Origin: Phyllobacterium chamaecytisi
GTDB lineage: Bacteria; Pseudomonadota; Alphaproteobacteria; Rhizobiales; Rhizobiaceae
DNA: 64,000 nucleotides
Assembly (NCBI RefSeq): GCF_020164455.1
Contig: NZ_JAIQWW010000007.1
Span: forward strand, 247,794 to 311,793
Reading direction: 5' to 3'
The notes under the pieces: model-generated
The model's database searches: none
Seen by the model: the letters and a program-made list of their open reading frames with translations, nothing else
Told to the model about the DNA's origin: nothing
Position numbers and translations under genes: made by a program
Shown here: in pieces, positions 1 through 8,039 of the stretch
How the letters are laid out: each line of letters starts with the position of its first letter
Numbering within the stretch: position 1 is the first letter of the stretch

Positions 1-300
1 ACGAAATTTGAGACAATAGAACGCATTCCCGCCACGCCCGATGCGGCGATGGCCATAGAGAACAGGTCCACCATCCGACAACTTAACCAGACAGGAGAGC
101 AGTATAAACAGCGGGCTGAGCAGGATGAGGGCAAGGATCGCAGCGAGCACATCGAACGATCGTTTCAAGAGCCCCCCAATGGGAAGTTTTTCAAGTTCTT
201 CGGATTCTCGAATTATTTTCGTCGTCACAAGAAGTCCTTTCGAGTGGTTCTCAAGAAGCTGGCTCGTTTCGTGTTTTGGATGGCAAAACCAACTCTTCAT
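1..300 (-). CDS. exoY: ExoY-like undecaprenyl-phosphate sugar phosphotransferase, 5' part (cut by window edge)
   Basis: Only the N-terminal 100 codons are inside the window; the rest lies to the left of base 1. The protein starts MKSWF at base 300 and carries, in order, a variable N-terminus, an IGG..KRSFDV segment, one hydrophobic helix (about residues 50-69), then DGGP, YGHRRIGRGG and CLKFR. This is the N-terminal hallmark of bacterial sugar transferases that load the first sugar phosphate onto undecaprenyl phosphate at the inner membrane. The KRSFDV and SDGG..YGHRRIG blocks match what I recall of rhizobial ExoY, which starts succinoglycan synthesis. The exact sugar is an inference. A GTG 25 codons further in is an alternative start. 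Two dyad motifs (397, 517) lie upstream, so it may share control with the nearby two-component system. Confidence 0.85.
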   Translation of the reverse strand, partial: MKSWFCHPKHETSQLLENHSKGLLVTTKIIRESEELEKLPIGGLLKRSFDVLAAILALILLSPLFILLSCLVKLSDGGPVLYGHRRIGRGGNAFYCLKFR

Positions 301-396
301 ATGCGCGGCAATCCCCCACGCCAACCCAGGACTGGCGACTTCGTTCCACCGTTGGGCTTCAGCCCTAGGAAGCGTCGGACTTATGCCAAGCCCAAG

Positions 397-414
397 ATCA
401 GACCAAAGTCTGAT
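397..414. promoter_or_regulatory. Perfect 7-4-7 dyad, operator candidate A
   Basis: ATCAGACCAAAGTCTGAT is a perfect inverted repeat with 7-bp arms and a 4-bp centre. The same half-site recurs at 517, 4354 and 8574. It lies 97 bp upstream of the exoY-like start. The size and symmetry suit a NarL/FixJ-type response regulator such as the one encoded at 1258-1914; that pairing is inference. Confidence 0.5.
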
Positions 415-516
415 TGCTGTTCAGCAATGAAGAGGATCGGCTCGATGGACCCTAAGGGCGGTCGCGTTCCTCTCGGACTTCAGACCAGCGAAGGATGAGT
501 CTTATGACAATCGATG

Positions 517-534
517 ATCGGACCAAAGTCGGAA
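517..534. promoter_or_regulatory. Imperfect dyad, operator candidate B
   Basis: ATCGGACCAAAGTCGGAA keeps the left half-site and CAAAG core of the 397 dyad, with a degenerate right arm. On the plus strand a TATGGA hexamer follows after 21 nt, the same distance seen at the two better copies. It could serve either divergent gene. Confidence 0.4.
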
Positions 535-647
535 TACCGCGAGGCGATCGTTTGGTATGGAAGGGTATGGCGATGTTGACACGCGAATGCGACATGCCAA
601 ATTCGGGGAAGCCCTCTTGAGGCCCGCCGCTTCTGTGACTGCAGTTG

Positions 648-686
648 CTTTGAGCCGCAACAGAGACCAAACCTTCCCTTTGTCTT
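648..686 (+). promoter_or_regulatory. Weak promoter candidate for the Gly-rich protein gene at 724
   Basis: CTTTGAGCCGCA (648-659) is a loose match to CTTTAGTCCGAT and is followed after 21 nt by TGTCTT (681-686). This repeats the geometry of the promoters at 4327-4371 and 8574-8618. Several bases differ, so this is only suggestive. Transcription would start near 693, about 30 nt before the ATG. Confidence 0.25.
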
Positions 687-723
687 GCGTTCTGTTATGA
701 GGACAGAACTTCTAGGAGGCACT

Positions 724-1221
724 ATGCATACCCGTTTTGGACTGGCTCGCGTCCTTTGTAGCGCTTTCGTAGCGGCGGTATTGGTGGCGACGCCCTCTGA
801 AATCACCCTTGATGGTGGATCTCTGAGTTTGCACGCACAATCGGCGTGGGCAAAAGATGGAGGCAATGGCGGCGGCAAGGGTGGCGGTAATGGAGGCGGC
901 AAGGGCGGAGGCAATAGCAACGGCGGCGACAGTGGAAATAGCGGCGGAGGGAACGGGAAGGGTAATAACGGCAAGGACGGAAAAAACGACAATGCGGGCC
1001 AGAGCGGCGATGAAAAAGGCACTACAGTCAATCAATCCAAACCCGTTACCCGCGAAAACGTGGAAGTTGATGACTCTTCGATTGAAGTTCGTCACAAGAA
1101 TGGAATGAGCGAAAGGATTGAGGCCGGGCGCTACACAATGAAGGATGCGAGGGGGCGCACCATCATTAACCGCACAGCAACAATTTCTGATCAATCGAGA
1201 TTACAGTCGTTCGCCCGCTGA
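724..1221 (+). CDS. Secreted glycine/asparagine-rich protein
   Basis: 165 residues. The start is the ATG at 724 because AGGAGGC stands just ahead of it; an in-frame ATG at 685 has no such site. A signal peptide of about 43 residues ends near SAWA-KDGG. Next comes a low-complexity stretch of GGN/GGK units (about residues 45-100). The last 55 residues look folded: they contain EVRHKNG, a GRYTMKDARGRTI segment and a short C-terminal helix. I cannot assign a function; the build suggests an exported surface or matrix-associated protein. It converges on the response regulator gene 36 bp downstream, and a second Gly/Asn-rich protein lies on the other side of the two-component genes. Confidence 0.8.
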   Translation: MHTRFGLARVLCSAFVAAVLVATPSEITLDGGSLSLHAQSAWAKDGGNGGGKGGGNGGGKGGGNSNGGDSGNSGGGNGKGNNGKDGKNDNAGQSGDEKGTTVNQSKPVTRENVEVDDSSIEVRHKNGMSERIEAGRYTMKDARGRTIINRTATISDQSRLQSFAR

Positions 1222-1257
1222 TCGTTTTGCACGCTGGGTGCGCCATGCAATGACCAA

Positions 1258-1914
1258 TTATGCCAAGCGGATATCGCGACCAGCGTCACGCAGGGCCATC
1301 GCGGCTTCCGTCCTGTTTGTGACGTTAAGTTTCGCAAATATGCGTCCCATATGGTGCTTCACAGTTTTTTCGTGAATGTCGAGCTTCAGCGCAATCCGCT
1401 TGTTGCTCAAACCGGCCGCGGCAAGATCCAGGACCTCATACTCGCGACTGGAGAGTTCGGAGATCAGATCAGTCTTATTGGACGCATTGGAGATGGATGA
1501 CAGATCCGATAGCATCCGGGCCGATAGGGCCGGAGAAACGTAACCCTCGCCAGAGGCAACAGCTCGGATTATTTCGGCCAGCGCCCGTGAGCCGACGCCT
1601 TTGAGGACGTATGCTTTCGCGCCACTGTTCAGAGCCTTCGTCACATCGTCACTCCTCTCTGACACCGTCAGCATGATGATCTTTTGGTCGGGGAAATGGT
1701 CGAGGATCGGAGAGATCGCGTCTAGACCACCGCCTGGCATAGAGATGTCCATTAGAATAACGTCCGGGCGGTGATCATGGGCAATCCGGATCGCGTCCTC
1801 CTTCGTGCAGCCTTCTCCAACGATCTGGAAGCCGTTGATTTCACCGAGGCTGCGCCTGACCCCCTCCCTGAATAACGGATGATCGTCGATCACTGCAATA
1901 CTTAGTCCAGTCAT
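1258..1914 (-). CDS. NarL/FixJ (LuxR-type) response regulator
   Basis: 218 residues. The receiver domain covers about residues 3-120, with the acidic pair D10/D11, phospho-acceptor D56 in LMDISMP and K105 in YVLKG. The C-terminal helix-turn-helix (about 150-215) contains LSSREYEVLDLAAAGLSNK and a TVKHHMGRIF recognition helix, typical of GerE/LuxR domains. Its start overlaps the stop of the upstream kinase by one base (TAATGA-like arrangement), so the two are translationally coupled. It should bind short dyads upstream of target genes; the motif at 397, 517, 4354 and 8574 is the obvious local candidate, by inference. Confidence 0.95.
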   Translation of the reverse strand: MTGLSIAVIDDHPLFREGVRRSLGEINGFQIVGEGCTKEDAIRIAHDHRPDVILMDISMPGGGLDAISPILDHFPDQKIIMLTVSERSDDVTKALNSGAKAYVLKGVGSRALAEIIRAVASGEGYVSPALSARMLSDLSSISNASNKTDLISELSSREYEVLDLAAAGLSNKRIALKLDIHEKTVKHHMGRIFAKLNVTNRTEAAMALRDAGRDIRLA

Positions 1915-3305
1915 TACGCCTGCTCCAGTCCGTCCAAATTCAGTGACATCCGTACCCTAGTCCCTCGTGCCGAAGACTCTATTGTAAAATGGCCCCCAAG
2001 ACTTTCTACTCGATCTCTTAGCCCGGCAAGTCCGATACCGGTACGACCGACAGTGGCTGGATCGAATCCCGGCCCGCTGTCAGAGACCTCGACTACAACG
2101 CGCTCGCCCCGCAAAGTTTCCACAACCCGTTGTTCAATGCCTCCGCCATGCTGGAATCCATTGTTCAAAGCTTCTTGTATAAAGCGATAAATGCAAATTT
2201 TTGCCGAAGGTTCGAGCTGCGCCGGGGTGCCTGACATCGATAAATCAACGCTCGACCCGGTACGATACTCGTGGGCTTTAACCGCCCGCTGGATGATTTC
2301 TGGCAAATCGGCCGCCTCTATATGTGGCAGCACAAGGCCGTCGCAGATGTTCCTGATTTCACGCATCGCCTCGTCCAGGCTTTCCTTTATCGCCATCACT
2401 TCGCCCTCACGCGTTTCTTCCGAGACAGCAGGATTAACCAGGACATCGCTGTCCAACCTAAGCGCAGCGAACGCCATGAGTTGTGCGGGGCCGTCATGAA
2501 TATCCGCCCCTATGCGCCTGAGATAGCTTTCGTTCAGTGCCGCAGCGCGTTGAGAGGCACGTTGGACGCGCGCATGCAACGTCTTGTTCTGCAGGAGCAG
2601 GTCGGAAAGTTCGCTCACCCGTTGCTTTAGGTCCCGACGTTGGTCGTCGATGGTCTTGCTTCCACGAAACACGATAACTGACAAGACCAGAAAAAAAGCC
2701 AGTGTAAAGAAGGCGACAGCAAGCCAGCTGCGCAGGCGCGCCTGATCCAAACTGTGCTGAAATTCGTCAGCTATCTCATAAAATTCCGATACGGCGACCA
2801 CTTTGCCCGACCAAGGTTGGAGGACCGGATTATAAATCTCCAGAAGTGGCTTGCCGCTCGCCCGCTCAGCTTCGCTTTCCACATCATCAACGTTGTTAAA
2901 ATTAGCGACCATCTTGCCAGCAAACGCTGTCTTCAGGTCATCGCTGACGGCAAAGCGCTTGCCCATAAGCTTCTTGTCGTTGGAATAGAGAACCAGCCCG
3001 TCGCTTCGCCAGAGCCTGAAAGACATTAGCCTGCTAGCCAACGCCCCCTGCCCCAACGTCTCATCCAACGCATGCGTAACCGTCTCGTCGAGCATCTGAT
3101 TGGTTTGCATGTCGGGAAGAATGGGCGCGATAACGCTGTCCACGTACAAAGCGGTCGCCGCCGCCGAATTACGAGTAACGGCAGCTTCAATCAGGCCCGC
3201 CACAAAAGCGCCAATCAAAATCATCGCGCCCACCGAGACTAACCCTCCAATGAGCAGAAACTGCCTCGCAAGAGACTGGGAATTCCAGCGGGTCAGCAGA
3301 TTCAT
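1914..3305 (-). CDS. Membrane sensor histidine kinase (HisKA_3 / NarX-DesK type)
   Basis: 463 residues. Two membrane helices (about 15-38 and 195-213) enclose a roughly 155-residue periplasmic sensor with no motif I recognise. A coiled-coil linker follows, then the HisKA_3 phospho-acceptor H270 in ADIHDGPAQL. The ATP-binding domain shows an N box (EALNNGFQHGG, about 378) and G boxes (DSGPGFD, GIGLAGLRDRV). Kinases of this class pair with NarL-type regulators, and the partner follows directly. The signal is unknown. The 436 bp upstream gap suggests its own promoter, separate from the Gly/Asn-rich gene further up. Confidence 0.95.
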   Translation of the reverse strand: MNLLTRWNSQSLARQFLLIGGLVSVGAMILIGAFVAGLIEAAVTRNSAAATALYVDSVIAPILPDMQTNQMLDETVTHALDETLGQGALASRLMSFRLWRSDGLVLYSNDKKLMGKRFAVSDDLKTAFAGKMVANFNNVDDVESEAERASGKPLLEIYNPVLQPWSGKVVAVSEFYEIADEFQHSLDQARLRSWLAVAFFTLAFFLVLSVIVFRGSKTIDDQRRDLKQRVSELSDLLLQNKTLHARVQRASQRAAALNESYLRRIGADIHDGPAQLMAFAALRLDSDVLVNPAVSEETREGEVMAIKESLDEAMREIRNICDGLVLPHIEAADLPEIIQRAVKAHEYRTGSSVDLSMSGTPAQLEPSAKICIYRFIQEALNNGFQHGGGIEQRVVETLRGERVVVEVSDSGPGFDPATVGRTGIGLAGLRDRVESLGGHFTIESSARGTRVRMSLNLDGLEQA

Positions 3306-3741
3306 GGCTGTGTACGGTGCGTTGGTCCAAAGCCATTTGATCGAGGCAATATTCGAACGTTACGTAGGCACCGATACCCCGATGCTTTCATTGTTTATCT
3401 CCATTCTGGGTGCCTGTGCGGTCGTAGCACTGGTCTGCCCATAGCGGTCGCGAGCCACCGTTTTTCGTTTCTACGGTGATATGTTGCCGTGGTCACCGTT
3501 ACCGCAATGTCTGTCATCGTGCAATTATGCACGAGCCAGGAGACCCCGCGCAATGTCTACCCCCAAGAAACTTCCTCACGCAATCAAAACGTGAATCCAG
3601 ACTCATCCCGATGTTCGGCTACTCCGCGACTTCTGAAGATTTGGAATTCTTCCCAACATGACGCCGTGTTAGCTGCCCGTGAAAACAGCGACCCGAAGGC
3701 CGCTGTTGAAAGATTACCGCAGATATAGGTTCAGTAAGATC
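3306..3741. other. Non-coding gap upstream of the histidine kinase
   Basis: No coding region with a plausible start or composition. It must hold the kinase promoter. I see no copy of the 397-type dyad; GGTCCAAAG near 3334 is only a partial match in another arrangement. Confidence 0.4.
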
Positions 3742-4275
3742 TTATTGGCGCGCATCCAGCAATGCATCAATGCGATCGACCTGCGCTGGGGTGAGCGTGC
3801 GGCCAAAGGCCGTTTCAAGCTGTGCAACCGCATCGTCAAGCGCCTGCTCCTGCAGCGCAGGGTCAGTCAGCGCCAAGGCTTCTTCCCGGCTGCGCTCGTA
3901 GGTTGCAATCTTGCCTACGGAAGAGTTCGGTGCGGCCCGCTCCCTTGCCCGTGCAGATGCATGCGCAGCGTTCAGCGGACCCAAACCAGTTTTATCGTCG
4001 TCGGTGTCCAGAGATGATTTCTCGACTTTGGCTTTGTCGTGGGCATTTACAGAATTGCCGCGGTCGGACGACTTGCCATGACTTCCACCGTTGTTCCCGT
4101 TTCCACCGCCATTGCCGTTGCCGTTGCCGTTGCCGTTACCACCACCGTTGCCGCCGCCGTTTTTGGCAAGGGCCGAACCTACGGGATTGAAATGATCGGT
4201 GGTTGCACACATTGCGCCGGCAAAAAACAAACCAAGACACGCTGCTGCGACGAGACCAACTTTAAATTGAACCAT
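3742..4275 (-). CDS. Exported Gly/Asn-repeat protein
   Basis: 177 residues. The start at 4275 (MVQFK) is preceded by GAGGAGGTGGATA; an ATG five codons upstream has no such site. A signal peptide (about residues 1-38) ends near GSALA. It is followed by a GGGNGNGNGN tract, a charged linker (residues 65-110), and a C-terminal helical segment with a TPAQVDRIDALLD ending. It has the same layout as the product of 724-1221 (signal, Gly/Asn tract, small folded tail), but the tails differ. It lies on the same strand upstream of the kinase-regulator pair and has a promoter with the shared dyad (4327-4371). Function unknown; a matrix or envelope role is a guess. Confidence 0.8.
   Translation of the reverse strand: MVQFKVGLVAAACLGLFFAGAMCATTDHFNPVGSALAKNGGGNGGGNGNGNGNGNGGGNGNNGGSHGKSSDRGNSVNAHDKAKVEKSSLDTDDDKTGLGPLNAAHASARARERAAPNSSVGKIATYERSREEALALTDPALQEQALDDAVAQLETAFGRTLTPAQVDRIDALLDARQ
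4112..4135. repeat. Hexanucleotide tandem repeat (TTGCCG)4
   Basis: Four perfect TTGCCG units, read on the coding strand as Gly-Asn codon pairs. Unit gain or loss keeps the frame and would change only the length of the Gly/Asn tract. Confidence 0.8.
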
Positions 4276-4326
4276 TATCCACCTCCTCAATAAAGTGCAT
4301 GCCGACAGAGCCGGACCAACAGTCCG

Positions 4327-4371
4327 AAGATAGGCCTCTTGGGGGAAAGAGAAATCGGACTAAAGACCTAT
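4327..4371 (-). promoter_or_regulatory. Promoter with dyad C for the Gly/Asn-repeat protein
   Basis: On the minus strand CTTTAGTCCGAT (4365-4354) is followed after exactly 21 nt by TATCTT (4332-4327), a plausible -10 box, with the ATG about 50 nt further on. The full dyad 4354-4371 reads ATCGGACTAAAGACCTAT on the plus strand. Motif, spacing and -10 closely match the unit at 8574-8618. A site overlapping the -35 position suits activation by a response regulator. Confidence 0.5.
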
Positions 4372-4719
4372 CCGTGAAAATCAATGGGCCTAACGCGTAT
4401 ATGCTCATGAACCTCGCCGGTGGCAGCATAGCAGGCAGAGCTCACTGCGGTAATGGCATTTGAAACGGCATTGGGGTTGGTGCTGGCGATTATCCCCGTG
4501 GCGCCGTTGACGATCGTGAACCACATCGGCACCGATGTTGTTTGTATTCGTCAGCGTTCCATTGTTGGTGAGGGTCTGATTCGGACCCGCCATTGAAATA
4601 GTTTCCGGTAGATCGGGCTTTGCTGTTTCAGGCTTCAGATCCTTGGAACACAATTGTTGAAATCTGTGTTGTAGCCAAGTCGTTCCGCGAGGAACGGCAG
4701 AGGCACTGACACCGGTCAT
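4368..4719 (-). pseudogene. Frameshifted fragment resembling an autotransporter passenger
   Basis: The minus strand encodes a short run containing GPNQTLTNNGTLTNTNN, a repeat style seen in autotransporter and adhesin passenger domains. The frame then changes near 4515, within GGTGCCGATGTGG, and the neighbouring frame continues with FTIVNGATGIIASTNPNAVSN to a stop at 4368. Neither half has a credible complete gene around it. I read it as a decayed remnant; a chance open frame is possible. Confidence 0.3.
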
Positions 4720-5386
4720 TCCGAGCCCAAGGAAGGCGTTGGTGCCTCACCTAATTCAAAAGAGTTAATACCGGAACGATCCGTCGACCGAGCTGGTTTG
4801 ATCCTGGTCGGAGAGCTCACGAGCTCCGGCACGAGGCCCGGCGTGTCACCGCCCATTGAACCCCGCGTCGGGTCTCACCAATCGGTTAGTCCTTCTAACC
4901 AGCAGAGAGTCGACGTCCACGATCTCTTCAGTTCTATGGTGCCGGGTCTCACATTTCGTCCAGCATTGGATGTGTCGTACCCTCGTTCACACCTAGGCGC
5001 ATACTTATTACGACCCAAGGAACTCTCGATCGTTGCACAGCGCGGCGGGTCTGGTTAATCGGCGCGACCTCCGCCCAGCACTTGCAATATTCCTGCTGGT
5101 GATTGTGTCGACGTTGCCCCCGAGCCTTCCGTTTTTCAGCGAGACCTTCCACTCGAAGAATTCCGCCTTAGTTCTGTCCGCCAACGCTGCTCGGCCAACT
5201 TGGGTGGCTTCACGCTTGCCGGCAAGGTCATCACGAACTTGCGGGAGGGTCGTTGGGATCCGGGAAATTCCATGACTCAGTCATGAACGCCGCCTCGCTG
5301 CTTCTTCTCCCGACCGTCAGTCACCACCACGTCACGGAAATAATGGCATCTGCCAAGAAAAAGAAAAATAAAAGGGGCGCCAAAAA
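4720..5386. other. Gap with no recognisable gene
   Basis: Only short open frames without homology or ribosome sites. The last 30 bases hold the AAAAGGGG ribosome site of the next gene. Confidence 0.4.
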
Positions 5387-6307
5387 ATGAAACGCATCGT
5401 AGCGGCCTTCGCCGCCGCAGCATTGGCCAGCACCAGCCATGCTGCAACCTTTACTTCGATTTCGGATCAAACACTGCTCATGGCTGGCGAAATCGTCGAA
5501 GGCGATAACGTGCGACTGATTGCAGCCGTTACCGCCGCCAATGAGGCGGGTAATTCCATTCAATCGCTGCTGCTCAACTCGCCGGGCGGCAATGTCGGCG
5601 CTGGGGTAAAGCTGGCCTATGCGGTGCACCTGCTCGGCCTTAATACCGCCGTTGCGAGTGGTGATCGCTGCAACTCGATGTGCCCGCTGGTGTGGGCGGC
5701 AGGGGCGCGGCGTTACCATACGGCGAGCGCGAGTATCGGCGTACACTCGGCCTCCTCCTGCCTAGAAGCCTCGGACGGCAATGAAGTCATGCCCTACGAG
5801 GGTGAATCAGCCAAGGCAACGACACTTGAAATGGCGCGGCTTGCCAAACTCTATGGCATGCCTGACAGCGTCATTGCCAAGATGGTCACCACTCCTGGCG
5901 ATCAGATGGCGTGGCTCAAGAGCGATGAACTGGCAGGTTTCTCCGAATTGGTAAGCGAAACGCAGGAAGAGGCAACAGCGCGCCCGCCCGCTACCACAGC
6001 CGCTATCGTACCCGCGCTGCCTAAGCCGTCCTACGCGCCTGATCGCAGCGACTGGACGATGACCTGCCAGTCCGCCACCTCTGGCAAGACTTACGAAGTA
6101 TCGCTGTTCACCAACGGCAAAATCGCCGTTGGCCCCAACACCTACAGCTACGACGGCAATTGGGCGAAGAACGGTGCTGGCTCGTACCTGGCCAAGGGCA
6201 AGACGCGCTATGGCCACTTCGTCGCCGTGTTCCATTCGACCAATCCGCAGCCCTACATCGCCTTCGTCAACAACAAGGGCGAGCGGGTCAAGGACTGGTG
6301 TCGCTGA
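5387..6307 (+). CDS. Exported ClpP-fold protein (COG3904-like)
   Basis: 306 residues with a signal peptide ending near SHA-ATF (residue 19-20). Residues 22-190 look like the ClpP/crotonase-fold periplasmic family: LLLNSPGGNV (62-70) matches the ClpP glycine-rich strand, S97 in RCNSMCPLVWAAG sits where the nucleophile is expected, and H120 in SIGVHSAS where the base is expected. Residues about 205-306 form an extra beta-rich module with a WTMTC start and a C-terminal KDWCR. The two cysteines next to the serine (C95, C99) suggest a disulphide. Protease activity is inferred, not shown. It is a lone gene with a strong AAGGGG site and nothing related beside it. Confidence 0.7.
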   Translation: MKRIVAAFAAAALASTSHAATFTSISDQTLLMAGEIVEGDNVRLIAAVTAANEAGNSIQSLLLNSPGGNVGAGVKLAYAVHLLGLNTAVASGDRCNSMCPLVWAAGARRYHTASASIGVHSASSCLEASDGNEVMPYEGESAKATTLEMARLAKLYGMPDSVIAKMVTTPGDQMAWLKSDELAGFSELVSETQEEATARPPATTAAIVPALPKPSYAPDRSDWTMTCQSATSGKTYEVSLFTNGKIAVGPNTYSYDGNWAKNGAGSYLAKGKTRYGHFVAVFHSTNPQPYIAFVNNKGERVKDWCR

Positions 6308-6444
6308 CGCATCGCCTGCTGGGCATAACTAGCTTCTTACCCACCCCCTCGGCCCTCTGTTCTCGTGGTCGGGTGATCCGGCGTTTGAGGATGCAGTTAC
6401 CGCCCAAATGACCGTGCGGTCCTAGCGCGACCGTGCCAGCGGCC

Positions 6445-6771
6445 CTACCCCGCGTTATCGACGACGGAAGCTGCGCTTTTCAACACGTTCTGAACCGTCG
6501 CCACGCTGAAACCGACGCTCTTCGCGATCGAGCGAAAGCTTTCGCCGGCAGACCGGCGCGCCTGGATGTCGCTGGCAATCGCCAAGCGATCAAATTTAGT
6601 CACCCGTAGCGTGTCACCCTCTCGCACATAGTCCAGGCACTTCTTCAGCTCGTCGCGTTCACGATCGACACCGGATCGCTTTGTCGTTGTCAGCTCCGTC
6701 GACCGCAGCGCTTCCAAGGCCGTTGGCGTGATTTCCGGTATGTCGTTGCCGTACGGAGCGATGTACTCCAT
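6445..6771 (-). pseudogene. Degenerate serine recombinase (resolvase) remnant
   Basis: The middle of this 108-codon frame reads ELKKCLDYVREGDTLRVTKFDRLA, the typical end of a resolvase catalytic core. It then jumps directly to IQARRSAGESFRSIAKSVGFSVATVQNVL, the C-terminal DNA-binding helix-turn-helix. The N-terminal part with the catalytic serine and the linker helix between core and HTH are missing. This is an internally deleted fossil of a mobile-element or invertase gene; recombinase activity is not possible as it stands. Confidence 0.7.
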
Positions 6772-6864
6772 GTGCTCCGCAATGTGATGTAAAGATGCAG
6801 AATCGACATTAAACTGAAGCAGGAAGCTTTGACCCGCCCCTCTCCTCCCTTCAGACGGACGCCG

Positions 6865-7365
6865 CTACTTCTTCTGAGCGGCTTGACAAGCGCGCAATGC
6901 CTTGAACGCAGCGTCGGTACCAGTGAGGTCAACCACTAATTCATTGCGCCCTTTCGCGGTGATCGTCAGTTTCTTCTTCTTGGCAAGGCCATAGATAAAA
7001 TCAAGGTCGTTGAAAGGAACGGTTGCACCGTCGAATCCTTCAATCTCCTGGCCGGTAGCCACGCCCGTGAACTTCTCACCATCGACGTCGAATACTACCG
7101 AGAGCTTTTCACCTGCGGTAATCTTTTCAGGTTTTTTGGAGTAAAGCGCCAGATAGCCGCGCAGATCTGCCGTTGCATCGATACCGATCTCCACCTGTGC
7201 GCCATCGTCGGGGTTCTGCCGGGCGATAAGGCAGCCCGGGCCCGTCTTCTCATTGACAAATATGTCCCAACCGGCCGCCTTGCCATATTTCTTGAACATA
7301 TCCTGGGCCTCACATGGAACGGTAAGGACAGCAACTGCCAGGGCAGTCCGAACTAATAAATGCAT
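6865..7365 (-). CDS. Small secreted protein of unknown function
   Basis: 166 residues, starting at 7365 (MHLLV) behind AGGAGGAGATC; a longer frame to 7425 lacks such a site. The signal peptide ends near PCEAQ (residue 21). The mature part has WDIFVNEKTGPGCLIAR near its start and a Cys close to the end (RACQAAQKK), so one disulphide is possible. It alternates short beta-like and charged segments. I do not recognise the family; the general look (a single-domain exported protein with a terminal Cys) recalls small rhizobial periplasmic proteins. Confidence 0.7.
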   Translation of the reverse strand: MHLLVRTALAVAVLTVPCEAQDMFKKYGKAAGWDIFVNEKTGPGCLIARQNPDDGAQVEIGIDATADLRGYLALYSKKPEKITAGEKLSVVFDVDGEKFTGVATGQEIEGFDGATVPFNDLDFIYGLAKKKKLTITAKGRNELVVDLTGTDAAFKALRACQAAQKK

Positions 7366-8039
7366 GATCTCCTCCTGTGTTCTGCTTTCAATGAAAAAAA
7401 CACGACGATGTGTTCGACGCATCAAAATCTCTAAGATGTAGGTACGTCACAAGAATTCAAATCGCCGAGAGCGTTCTTCCCGACATCAGGACCAAGAACC
7501 AACGGAACCCGAGCTTGTGGGCAACGGTACCGTTTGATTTGATCGTGAGTATTTTATTTTCGGCCAGTGAAATCCTACGGTGGGCAATTAACAAGTACGT
7601 AACTGTAACGATGCGGGAAGTGGTGGGTTCGCACGGCCTCTCAAGAGTCCGCCGAACTAGTCGCGCTGCTCGGCCAGCTGGCAGCGACCATTACGTGCAG
7701 AATGCAACCATAACCCGACGCCAGATCTTCATCGAGATGATCGCAGGCCCGCTCCCCTTGAGGCCCGGCCACTCTCCAGAGGCGCCCTGCCCACGGTTGG
7801 GCCTCTCTTTCAGCATAGGACGGGAAGCATCGAGCCCCACCGATCTACCCCGCGGGAACTTCAAGCACGCCGGACAGTTTAGCTTCATCGGAGAGTTTCG
7901 CCGATTCTCCGAGGAGGCTCGGAGGCAAGAGGGCCACGCACTTGAGTGCCTAGCTTCGCCTATTGGCTCGCGTCAAACGATCGCGGAAGAGGCCATGGAA
8001 CAGGCTTGGATTAAGAACGCCTGATAATGAGGTGATGCC
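7366..8039. other. Long gap without a supported gene
   Basis: A plus-strand open frame spans much of this stretch, but its predicted protein has no domain look, no signal and an erratic composition, so I do not call it. A 7-bp inverted repeat GAGGCCC/GGGCCTC (7760-7766, 7799-7805) followed by TCTTT may act as a weak terminator. The minus-strand promoter of the gene ending at 6865 must lie near 7400. Confidence 0.35.

Larger units (their letters stand above)
301..723. other. Divergent control region between exoY-like gene and Gly-rich exported protein
   Basis: No convincing coding region. The stretch holds two dyads of a repeated operator-like motif (397-414 and 517-534), several isolated half-sites (TCGGACTT near 375 and 474), a small inverted repeat GTTCTG/CAGAAC (689-694, 704-709) and a weak promoter candidate (648-686). 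Confidence 0.5.

Noticed and set aside
480..1031. Proline-rich open frame on the minus strand
   Set aside because: It is the complement of the Gly-codon tract of the 724-1221 gene; Pro runs are the expected mirror of GGC repeats.
3822..4190. His/Arg/Cys-rich plus-strand frame
   Set aside because: Mirror image of the Gly/Asn repeats of the 3742-4275 gene, with no ribosome site.
7410..8024. 204-codon plus-strand frame
   Set aside because: No domain look, no signal, irregular composition, no ribosome site; probably a chance open frame.
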